A DNA stretch of 43,005 nt from an uncultured Verrucomicrobiota bacterium. Lineage in GTDB: Bacteria; Verrucomicrobiota; Kiritimatiellia; RFP12; UBA1067. The stretch lies in the NCBI GenBank assembly GCA_946631345.1, contig CAMPAA010000001.1, positions 1 through 43,005 of the forward strand. Reading direction: 5' to 3'. Both the position numbers and the translations under genes were made by a program. Positions 36,900 to 43,005 of the stretch are shown piece by piece. Below the pieces are notes generated by a model. The model was not told where the DNA came from. It saw only the letters and a program-made list of their open reading frames with translations, and made no database searches. Position 1 is the first letter of the stretch, and each line of letters opens with the position of its first letter.

Positions 36900-39770
36900 T
36901 TATTTGACGATGTCCTTTAGCTTGTCCACCGTGATGGGCTTCAGGATGATTCCCGAGAAGCCCACATCCTCATACTGTTTCAGCATCTCCACGTCCGCCG
37001 TTACCACGTACGTGGGCTCAGTTGAGAGCTTTTCGTTGGCGCGGATGGCGCGGACGAGGCCCGCCCCGTCCAGCTCCGGCATCCACATGTCGGTCAGCAC
37101 CATGTCGAACGGCGCAGCGCCAGGTGTCGTCAGGATTTCCAGCGCCTTCTTGCCGTCCGCCGCCATGGTGATATCGAACGCGCCGAGCTTTGTGAGCATG
37201 GCCTTGAGCACCATCAGATTCATCTTCTGGTCGTCAACGATTAGAATGCGCTTCCGGCTGGTCGGCTCAGCCGCAGCGAGCGCGGAACCCGGCGTCGGCT
37301 TCGTCGCCGGCTCCTGCTTCGGGGGAAGGCTCCCGGTTTTCACATGTGGAATCGCGATGGAGAAGACCGAACCCTTTCCAAGCTCCGACGTGATTGCCAT
37401 CTCGCCGCCCATCGCGGCCGCGAGCCGGCGGCAGATCGAAAGGCCGAGCCCCGTGCCGCCGTGGCGCGAAGCATTCGAGCGCACCTGCACGTATGGCGAG
37501 GAGATGAGCATCAGGTCCTCCTTGCCGATGCCGCAGCCGGTATCTTCGACCTCAAGCCGGAAGGTTCCGCCCTCCGCGCCTTCGTCCCGCGTGAACGCCG
37601 CGCGCACTTCGATGAAGCCTGCTTTCGTGAACTTCACGGCGTTCCCGATGAAGTTGAACAGAATCTGCCTGATGCGCTGCGGGTCTACCTCTAGGATCGG
37701 CAGCACGTCCGTCCGGCAGCGGATCTCAAGGTCCGGGTTCTTGTTCGCGACGCGGAACGTCTCGACGATCTCGTTTGCAAGCTTGGTGCAGTCGGTTGGT
37801 TCAGGAATGATCTCCATGCGGCCGGCCTCGAGCTTCGAGAAGTCGAGCACGTCGTTGATCAGCCGCAGGAGCGTTTGCCCGCTCATGACGATGGAGTTGA
37901 CGGCCTGGTCGCGCTCGTCTGCGGTCTTGAGGCCCATCTTGAGCATCTGCGAAAACCCGATGATAGCGTTCAGCGGCGTGCGAATGTCGTGGCTGACCGT
38001 CGAGAAGAAGTAGCTGCGCGACTTGTTGGCGCTTTCCTCCGCCTTGAGCTTTTCGAGGGCCATGTTCTTCTCGCGCTGGCGCAGGATCGCGAACAGGCTG
38101 AGCATGATCGAAAGTGACGCGACCAGCAGGGTCAGCACCACGACGGAGTTCAGCAGCATGTCGCGGCTCACGTGATCCAGGATCGGTGTGAGGAACTCGT
38201 GGGTGATCGTCTTTCCGATGAAGTTTTCGAACACGTCCTCGGTCGCGTCGCACACCGCCAGCCGCAGCCACATCATCACAGAGAAGAAGATGGTCACAAG
38301 CACGCTGATCCACACGACCGTGGAGTGGCCGAAGCGGTTCTCGTCGTCCATCCTGAACGCCCGCCTGTACGCCAGGAATCCGAGAATGCACCAGATGGCC
38401 AGCAGCAGATAGGATTCCGCGGAGAGTGTGCTTCCCGAGAGGTAATTCGGCACGAGCATCAGCAATCCGAACACGACCGACAGCACGAGGCCGGTGGCGG
38501 CGGCGGCGCGTGCGAGGAGGAAGCGTATCGAGTCACGGTTCTCCGGGGGGCATGCGAACGCCGCCGCCGACGTGTAGCCGTAGGCGATCACTGCGCCGAG
38601 GTTCGAGACGTCCACCGGCCAGCCGGTGACGGTGCGGCCGAAAAACGGGATGACTGCCGATGTGCACATCACGAAGAGGATCGCGTTCGCCGGCGTGCCG
38701 TCCCGGTTGAGGGTGCCGAATCTGCGCGGCAGCATGCCGCTGCGCGACATGGCGTACATCAGGCGGCTGGAGGCGACGTACGTGCCGAACAGGCCGGTCA
38801 GCTGTGCGGCCAGCATGGCACCGCCGATCACGGCTATGCCCGTCGGCCCGAGGACCTTTCGCGCGGCGGCGAACACGGGCATCGCGTCGATCCCCTTCAG
38901 GCGGGGAAGGGCGGCGATGTAGTCGGCCCATGTCGCGTAGCCGTCCGGAATGGCCAGCGCGGGCAGCAGCGCCAGGAGTGCGTAGACGATGGCCGAGAGG
39001 ATGACCGCCGCCGCCAGCAGACCGAACGTGCGCCGTACCGGGAAGCAGAACTCGGCCGAAGAGTTCACGATCGCCTCGAAGCCCACGAACGCCCAAGGCA
39101 TCATCGCGATGATGCGCAACACCTGGATCCCCGGAGTGTCGCCGGATGCGAACGCAGGCGCCATGGCGGCGACGCCCCCGTCGTGCCGGAACAGTGCGGC
39201 GAGGAAACAGACCGCGACGCATGCCACGAAAGCCGCGGCGAGCAGCGTATTGAGCCGCACCGCGAACCGCTTGCGGAACAGGCACGCGCCGCCGCAGAGC
39301 GCGATGATGAAGATGCACAGCAGCACCTCGCCCAGATACACGTCGAAGCCGACCATCGTGTAGTGGAAGCCGAACTGGAACAGGTCGCCCGCCACATAGC
39401 GGGCCAGGAGCACGAGCGCCGTCGCGTTGGCCCACAGGATCGCCACGTAAGCCAGGATCAGGAACCATGCGATGATGAAGCCGTGATCTGCGCCGAACGC
39501 GTTGCAGGTGAACGTCATGGCGCCGCCGGGGCCGGATGCGCGGAGAATCATGCGATGGTAGTTGACGGCGAACACGAGCATGGCGGCGACGCCAACGGCG
39601 ATGCTGATGATGGTTCCCAGCGGCCCTGCGCCGGGGAGGAACATCGTTCCCGGCATGACGAACGCACCCCATCCGACGGCATAGCCGAACGAAAGTGCCA
39701 ACACCGCGAGCGGCGACAAATAAGCACTGAGCCCAGTTTGCTGGGCTACGTCTTTTCCGTTGTTTCCCAT
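36900..39770 (-). CDS. APC-type permease fused to a hybrid histidine kinase
   Basis: A 956-residue fusion. Residues about 10-430 form an APC-superfamily amino-acid permease-like domain: SFGYAVGWGAFVMPGTMFLP in helix 1, then ASGPGGAMTF and ALVGFEA-type helix 6 WAFVGFEAIVN. Two or more further helices follow up to about 565. After a coiled coil come HisKA with H594 in FFSTVSHDIRTPLNAIIGF, HATPase with IGNAVKFT, DTGCGIG and GGTGLGLSI, and a receiver (about 840-956) with IVDDQKMNLMVL, D894 in LTDMWMPE and a Lys in ILKPI. The start at 39770 is favoured; a TTG ten codons upstream sits too close to the promoter. It resembles CbrA-like SSS transporter-kinases in principle, with a different transporter fold. 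The downstream target is unknown. Confidence 0.85.
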   Translation of the reverse strand: MGNNGKDVAQQTGLSAYLSPLAVLALSFGYAVGWGAFVMPGTMFLPGAGPLGTIISIAVGVAAMLVFAVNYHRMILRASGPGGAMTFTCNAFGADHGFIIAWFLILAYVAILWANATALVLLARYVAGDLFQFGFHYTMVGFDVYLGEVLLCIFIIALCGGACLFRKRFAVRLNTLLAAAFVACVAVCFLAALFRHDGGVAAMAPAFASGDTPGIQVLRIIAMMPWAFVGFEAIVNSSAEFCFPVRRTFGLLAAAVILSAIVYALLALLPALAIPDGYATWADYIAALPRLKGIDAMPVFAAARKVLGPTGIAVIGGAMLAAQLTGLFGTYVASSRLMYAMSRSGMLPRRFGTLNRDGTPANAILFVMCTSAVIPFFGRTVTGWPVDVSNLGAVIAYGYTSAAAFACPPENRDSIRFLLARAAAATGLVLSVVFGLLMLVPNYLSGSTLSAESYLLLAIWCILGFLAYRRAFRMDDENRFGHSTVVWISVLVTIFFSVMMWLRLAVCDATEDVFENFIGKTITHEFLTPILDHVSRDMLLNSVVVLTLLVASLSIMLSLFAILRQREKNMALEKLKAEESANKSRSYFFSTVSHDIRTPLNAIIGFSQMLKMGLKTADERDQAVNSIVMSGQTLLRLINDVLDFSKLEAGRMEIIPEPTDCTKLANEIVETFRVANKNPDLEIRCRTDVLPILEVDPQRIRQILFNFIGNAVKFTKAGFIEVRAAFTRDEGAEGGTFRLEVEDTGCGIGKEDLMLISSPYVQVRSNASRHGGTGLGLSICRRLAAAMGGEMAITSELGKGSVFSIAIPHVKTGSLPPKQEPATKPTPGSALAAAEPTSRKRILIVDDQKMNLMVLKAMLTKLGAFDITMAADGKKALEILTTPGAAPFDMVLTDMWMPELDGAGLVRAIRANEKLSTEPTYVVTADVEMLKQYEDVGFSGIILKPITVDKLKDIVK

Positions 39771-39805
39771 GCTTCTTAGCGCATTTGACTTTTGAAACAA
39801 CGTGT

Positions 39806-39814
39806 ATTATAGCA
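39806..39814 (-). promoter_or_regulatory. Extended -10 promoter of the permease-kinase gene
   Basis: TGCTATAAT reads from 39814 to 39806 on the minus strand, 35 bases before ATG 39770. A -35 is not evident. The box is identical to the one at 23031-23039. Confidence 0.55.
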
Positions 39815-39860
39815 TTTGTTCGGACTTGGTGGAGGGATAAGTTTTTCCCGCAGGGAATTG

Positions 39861-41015
39861 TCACATGGTGAGGAAGTTTCTGTAGCCTATCCCGCCCTTT
39901 CCGGCTGGCATGCTGCGCCCTGCATAAACCACGGTCGGCGATATGGATTCGGGCTGAAGCGCGAGAAACCGATTCAGGCCAGATTCGAGCGAAGCCGAAC
40001 GCGTCATTGCCGACTTTATCTCGATCGGACTGAAACCATCGGCTGTCCGCAGCAAGGCATCAACCTCGATTCCGGCGGATGTCCGGAAGAAGAACAGTTC
40101 GTCGCCGCTGTCGGCGTTCTTGATGCGTTTCATCATTTCGGATATGACGAGATTCTCGAAAAGGTTGCCGCGAAGGGGATCGTGCGCCACCTGCTCTGCG
40201 TTGCGGAGTCCCAGAAGGTACGATGCCAGCCCCGTCTCCGTAAAATAGATCTTGGGCGTCTTGACGAGCCGCTTGCCTATGTTCCTGTGGTACGGCTGGA
40301 GCCTGAACACGATGAAGGATGCCTCAAGCACGTCAATCCATTCCCCAAGCGTCGTGTGGCTGACCCCAACTTCGCACGACATGGTGTTGAGGTTGAGCAG
40401 CTGTCCGACCCTTCCGGCAAGGAGGGTGATGAACTTGTTGAATGCGGTCGTGTTGCGGATGTTGGCGATAAACCGCACGTCCCGCTCCACATACGAATTC
40501 AGGTAGTTTCTGTAGTACACGGCCGCTTCCATGCCGGAAGTCGCCAGCTCTGGCATCGTGCCGCGCAGGATGAGCGAATCGGGATCGGTTTTCATGCGCG
40601 ATGCTCCCTGCGCGATTTCGCTGAAGGTGAGCGGAAGGAGTTCCAGGAATGCGCTTCGCCCTGCGAGCGACTGCGTCACGGTCTGCTTGAGGATTGGCTG
40701 GTGCGAACCAGTGAGGATGTATTGGCCTGGGACGTTTCGCCGTTCATCGACGATCGTCTGCACTGCCGATGCGAGTTTAGGCACTCTCTGGATTTCGTCG
40801 ATTATCAGCGGGGCCTTGTACATTGCAAAGAAACGGCGATAGTCGCTCTCCGCCAGCTCTCGCGTTTCGGGGTCTTCGAGATTGGCATATCCGTAGTCCG
40901 GAAAGCAGGTCTTTGCAAGAGTCGTCTTGCCGGACTGTCTCGGTCCGGTAATGGTAAGCACTGGGAACTCCTGCGCACGCTGTTTGGCGACTTTCGACAT
41001 TTCGCGCGTAATCAT
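39861..41015 (-). CDS. AAA ATPase with DUF4143-type C-terminal domain
   Basis: A 384-residue ATPase of the large AAA_14/DUF4143 family of unknown cellular role. Walker A is TGPRQSGKTT (about 24-33), Walker B LIIDEIQRVP, sensor-like YILTGSHQ, then ELLPLTFSEI. The C-terminal domain has RDVRFIANIRN, a winged-helix-like region, YFTETGLASYLLG and a nuclease-like ending with GIEVDALLRTADGFSPIEIKS, whose D-x...E-x-K resembles the PD-(D/E)XK core. The start at 41015 has AAGGAGG in front. A related but distinct ATPase is encoded at 41352-42719. Such genes are often multi-copy in gut anaerobes and behave like mobile or defence-associated cargo; that role is unproven. Confidence 0.8.
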   Translation of the reverse strand: MITREMSKVAKQRAQEFPVLTITGPRQSGKTTLAKTCFPDYGYANLEDPETRELAESDYRRFFAMYKAPLIIDEIQRVPKLASAVQTIVDERRNVPGQYILTGSHQPILKQTVTQSLAGRSAFLELLPLTFSEIAQGASRMKTDPDSLILRGTMPELATSGMEAAVYYRNYLNSYVERDVRFIANIRNTTAFNKFITLLAGRVGQLLNLNTMSCEVGVSHTTLGEWIDVLEASFIVFRLQPYHRNIGKRLVKTPKIYFTETGLASYLLGLRNAEQVAHDPLRGNLFENLVISEMMKRIKNADSGDELFFFRTSAGIEVDALLRTADGFSPIEIKSAMTRSASLESGLNRFLALQPESISPTVVYAGRSMPAGKGGIGYRNFLTM

Positions 41016-41042
41016 TTTACCTCCTTGTGCATTTGGCGTGGA

Positions 41043-41072
41043 ATTATACCACAACCGTCTTGCAATTTGCAA
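41043..41072 (-). promoter_or_regulatory. Promoter of the first DUF4143-type ATPase
   Basis: On the minus strand TTGCAA (41072-41067), 18-base spacer, TATAAT (41048-41043) with TGG extension. The -35 lies inside a 12-bp inverted repeat, so a protein bound there would compete with RNA polymerase. Confidence 0.6.
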
Positions 41073-41091
41073 CTGGCACTTGCAAATTGCA
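41061..41091. repeat. Perfect 12-bp inverted repeat (operator-like)
   Basis: TGCAATTTGCAA (41061-41072) is exactly complementary to TTGCAAATTGCA (41080-41091), with a 7-base centre CTGGCAC. The element contains four TTGCAA-like half-sites and overlaps the -35 of the ATPase promoter. It has no T-run and no gene ends here, so an operator is more likely than a terminator. Confidence 0.6.
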
Positions 41092-41173
41092 GAACAGAGG
41101 GAGGCGGTTGAGGGTGGATGGGAATTGCGTGGTTTTGCGGGTTGATTGGCCGTAGCACCTGCCTGTTTGCGGC

Positions 41174-41344
41174 CTATGATGATTGTGCCTTATGGATGAT
41201 GTACCTTATGCCGTCCGTACTGTGGATCGGTTCACGGGAGGGGTGCGTTTCATCGCGACCGGGGGCAGGACAAAGCCCGTCCTTCCCATCGGCAAAGGCG
41301 GCGCATACAAGAGCGGCAAGAATGGCAGAAAAGATAGTCTTCAT
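41174..41344 (-). CDS. Small putative secreted peptide, 56 residues
   Basis: It reads MKTIFSAILAALVCAAFA, a textbook signal peptide with A-F-A cleavage site, followed by 38 polar residues (DGKDGLCPAPGRDETH onward, ending IIHKAQSS). It starts 7 bases after the stop of the second DUF4143-type ATPase, so it could be co-transcribed, although no ribosome binding site is clear. The mature part is short and ends abruptly, so it may be a remnant of a longer secreted protein. The rest of the gap (41092-41173) shows nothing recognisable. Confidence 0.4.
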   Translation of the reverse strand: MKTIFSAILAALVCAAFADGKDGLCPAPGRDETHPSREPIHSTDGIRYIIHKAQSS

Positions 41345-41351
41345 TTGCTAA

Positions 41352-42719
41352 TTAAACTGTCGTTTTGGTGTACGCTCTGGCGGCTGGGCCAAAGGCGTAC
41401 AGCGGAATGTCCTTGATCTCCGTGCCATCGTGCCAGTCGGCCAACGATGTCCTGAACGAAAAAGCCGGCGAGAAGAGTTTGCGGTACGTCTTTAGGCTCT
41501 TCGCCTGCGTATTGATGCCGGCCTTCACCTCCACGGGGAACACGCCTTTTTCTCCTTGAACCACAAACTCCACTTCGGCGTTTCCGGTGTCATTTGTCCA
41601 GTAACAGGGTTCAAAGCCATTCACCAGAAGTTCCTGAAGCACATACTGTTCAGCCAATGCTCCTTTGAAGTTCGTGAACACGGCATTCCCCTCCAGTACG
41701 GAAGATGGCGGCAGGTCACTCATGGCACCGAGGAGTCCCACGTCGTGCATGTAGAGGCGGAACGCCGAGAAGTCGCGGTATGATTTCAACGGCAGACGCG
41801 GCGTTCCAACGCGATACACCTGACTGACCATGCCGGCATCGTTCAGCCACTGGAGGGCCGATTCGTATTCGCGCGCGCGTGCCCCGGGCTTCAGCGCCGT
41901 ATAGATGAACTTCTTGTTCTCCTTCGCAAGCTGTGCCGAGATGGAGTTCCAGAGCAGGCGTATCTTCGGGAGCATGGTTAAAGGTGCATGCTTTACGAAG
42001 TCCGCGTCGTATGCGGAGAGCATTTCAGCCTGAACGTCTCGGACGGTGCTTAGGTCGTTTGAGTCCACGTATGTATTGATGGCTTCAGGCATGCCCCCTA
42101 CAATGAGATAGCGCCGGAGCAGGTCTGTCAGCTTGTCCGCATACGGGGCTGATGCGGCTGGCGATCCGCTTTCAAGGATGTCGGCAAGCCGTTTCTTCCC
42201 CAGCGCCCGCACAAATTCGGCAAAACTCAGCGGGAGTATTTCCAGCATGTTGACTTTCCCCACCGGGAAAGACCCACGCGGTTCATTCGGGTTTTCCTTA
42301 CTGGACGCAGAGCCGTTTTCTGAAGAACGGCCTACGGCGAGTCCAAGAAGCGAGCCGGCGGCGACAATCGCCAGTTCCGGCATGTCCTCATTGAAGAACT
42401 TGAGCGATGTCAGGGCGTTGGAGGATTCCTGTATCTCGTCCAAAAGCAGAAGCGTCTTGCCGGGAACGATTTCCGCATCAAGGGCTATACTGATTTTCTC
42501 CAGCACAGCCTTTGGCGTGATATCGCCATTCTCCAGCTGTTTGCGCAGAGTCTTCATCTTCATGAGATTCACATAGACGGCATCCTTGGGGTATGCAGTC
42601 GCGGCGAACTCATTCAGAAGCCAAGTCTTGCCGACTTGTCTTGCACCCATTAACACGAGAGGCTTGCGTGTCTTTCGCTTGTTCCACTCCAGCATTTTAG
42701 ATAAAACGTTTCTTTGCAT
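41352..42719 (-). CDS. AAA ATPase with DUF4143-type C-terminal domain
   Basis: A 455-residue member of the same broad ATPase family as the product of 39861-41015, but from another subgroup. Walker A is MGARQVGKTWLL (about 24-35), Walker B LLLLDEIQES, then AIVAAGSLLGLAVG and MLEILPLSFAEFV. An acidic/Ser insert (about 128-150) interrupts the ATPase core. The C-terminal part has YLIVGGMPEAINTYV, a winged-helix-like region and a PD-(D/E)XK-like ending with NAEVEFVVQGEKGVFPVEVKAG. AAAAGGA sets the start. Its promoter is covered by a tandem palindrome. The function is not established; DNA- or membrane-remodelling and defence roles have been suggested for the family. Confidence 0.8.
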   Translation of the reverse strand: MQRNVLSKMLEWNKRKTRKPLVLMGARQVGKTWLLNEFAATAYPKDAVYVNLMKMKTLRKQLENGDITPKAVLEKISIALDAEIVPGKTLLLLDEIQESSNALTSLKFFNEDMPELAIVAAGSLLGLAVGRSSENGSASSKENPNEPRGSFPVGKVNMLEILPLSFAEFVRALGKKRLADILESGSPAASAPYADKLTDLLRRYLIVGGMPEAINTYVDSNDLSTVRDVQAEMLSAYDADFVKHAPLTMLPKIRLLWNSISAQLAKENKKFIYTALKPGARAREYESALQWLNDAGMVSQVYRVGTPRLPLKSYRDFSAFRLYMHDVGLLGAMSDLPPSSVLEGNAVFTNFKGALAEQYVLQELLVNGFEPCYWTNDTGNAEVEFVVQGEKGVFPVEVKAGINTQAKSLKTYRKLFSPAFSFRTSLADWHDGTEIKDIPLYAFGPAARAYTKTTV

Positions 42720-42739
42720 GGTATATCCTTTTGGAGCAG

Positions 42740-42769
42740 ATTATATCATTTTGGCATCACGAAAGTCAA
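42740..42769 (-). promoter_or_regulatory. Promoter of the second DUF4143-type ATPase
   Basis: On the minus strand TTGACT (42769-42764), 18-base spacer, TATAAT (42745-42740, with TGA extension). The -35 lies inside the first of two palindromes. Confidence 0.65.
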
Positions 42770-42813
42770 TCGACTTTTGTGATTTTATACACGGAAGTGA
42801 ATGGACTTCTGTG
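42758..42813. repeat. Two tandem 24-bp palindromes (operator-like)
   Basis: Copy 1 is 42758-42781 and copy 2 is 42790-42813, starting 32 bp apart. Both fit CACGRAAGTSAATSGACT followed by TYTGTG. Copies differ at four of 24 positions. Two of these (position 5 A/G and position 20 T/C) change together so that pairing is kept. Copy 1 overlaps the -35 of the minus-strand ATPase promoter. Spacing near three helical turns would place two dimers on the same face. Confidence 0.6.
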
Positions 42814-42823
42814 GTTTCCCCTG

Positions 42824-42843
42824 CCCCTCACATGAGGGGTTTT
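42824..42843 (+). terminator. GC hairpin followed by TTTT
   Basis: CCCCTC (42824-42829) pairs with GAGGGG (42834-42839), loop ACAT, then TTTT (42840-42843). It looks like a small intrinsic terminator, but no plus-strand gene ends nearby. It may insulate the divergent promoters at 42740 and 42863. Confidence 0.35.
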
Positions 42844-42859
42844 GGATTTGTGAGTGAAA

Positions 42860-42868
42860 TGATATAAT
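42860..42868 (+). promoter_or_regulatory. Extended -10 box at the right edge
   Basis: TGATATAAT (42860-42868) is identical to the boxes at 27704 and 28087. It precedes the truncated reading frame at 42900 by 31 bases. Confidence 0.45.
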
Positions 42869-42899
42869 GTGGGCAAATTTTAAAAGTGCCATAAGAAAT

Positions 42900-43005
42900 A
42901 TGGGACTCAACTTCTATGCACAGTGGGAAAACATGCTGAAGCAGTTGACAATGTCGGCGTTCCTTTCGTTTCGGTTGCCGGCATCCTGTGCCCGCACGCG
43001 CGGAC
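42900..43005 (+). CDS. Start of a gene cut by the window edge
   Basis: An ATG at 42900 opens a frame with no stop to the end of the window, starting MGLNFYAQWENMLKQLTMSA. A promoter-like box lies upstream at 42860-42868. The ribosome binding site is weak (AAGAAAT). With only 35 codons visible the product cannot be named. Confidence 0.35.
   Translation, partial: MGLNFYAQWENMLKQLTMSAFLSFRLPASCARTRG

Noticed and set aside
38172..39779. 535-codon plus-strand open frame
   Set aside because: It is antisense to the permease part of the kinase fusion and has a composition (Glu/Arg/His/Gln) typical of a frame shadow.
39845..39857. Hairpin TTCCC-GCA-GGGAA between the ATPase stop and the permease-kinase promoter
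   Set aside because: A 5-bp stem without a T-run on the minus strand; not enough to call a terminator.
41073..41091. TGGCACT...TTGC resembling a sigma-54 site on the plus strand
   Set aside because: The GG-to-GC spacing is two bases too long, and the bases belong to the 12-bp inverted repeat.
41118..41416. Two overlapping plus-strand frames of 77 codons
   Set aside because: They lack ribosome binding sites and family signals, and one runs into the antisense of the ATPase gene; the minus-strand signal-peptide frame is more convincing.
1..43005. CRISPR arrays, insertion sequences, tRNA or rRNA genes
   Set aside because: No regularly spaced direct repeats of CRISPR size, no transposase frame with terminal repeats, and no tRNA- or rRNA-like sequence was recognised on reading.

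Overview
The window is GC-rich, gene-dense DNA from a Gram-negative bacterium. The mix of genes points to the PVC group, most likely a gut-type Kiritimatiellota/Verrucomicrobiota lineage. The evidence is a BspA-type leucine-rich-repeat surface protein, a beta-helix surface protein, a secreted GH127 hydrolase, a type IV pilus inner-membrane/secretin operon arranged as in Akkermansia, and a short prepilin. The phylum is an inference from gene content; there is no rRNA or tRNA gene to fix it.

Layout. (1) 1-7202, plus strand: secreted proteins (GH127-like enzyme, beta-helix protein, Tat-exported phosphoesterase, TIM-barrel-type hydrolase). (2) 7224-16386, minus strand: a tight operon pilM-like > pilN-like > pilO-like > pilP-like > pilQ secretin > BspA-like LRR protein; all four junctions from pilM to pilQ are 4-base ATGA overlaps. 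(3) 16387-20574: a control region, an NtrC/PilR-like sigma-54 activator, a prepilin with a good sigma-54 promoter, and a membrane protein resembling a GT-C glycosyltransferase that overlaps the prepilin stop. (4) 20599-22915: ABC ATPase, permease and a His-rich helical protein. (5) 23070-27484: MBL hydrolase, AzlC, AzlD, SWIM zinc-finger protein, an unusual AAA+ regulator and CinA, followed by a candidate structured RNA and two small membrane-protein genes that overlap antisense. (6) 28138-34939: RmuC, AddB-like and AddA-like recombination nucleases. (7) 35069-35995: cysteine synthase. (8) 36021-39770, minus: an APC-type amino-acid permease fused to a hybrid histidine kinase, followed by an outer-membrane beta-barrel protein. 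(9) 39861-42719, minus: two DUF4143-type ATPases, each with a palindromic operator-like element at its promoter, plus a small secreted peptide gene. A truncated gene starts at 42900.

The strongest system-level signal is the pilus locus. One sigma-54 activator gene sits between two sigma-54-like promoters. One drives the prepilin; the other faces the pilM-to-secretin operon and would start its transcript at the ATG itself. Three 22-bp tandem units, each with a 10-bp dyad that is preserved despite base changes, lie at enhancer distance from the second promoter. A second theme is leaderless expression: several genes have a TATAAT-like box only 6-10 bases before the start codon and no Shine-Dalgarno sequence. 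A third is the permease-kinase fusion at 36900-39770, a candidate sensor in which an amino-acid transporter fold is the input domain.
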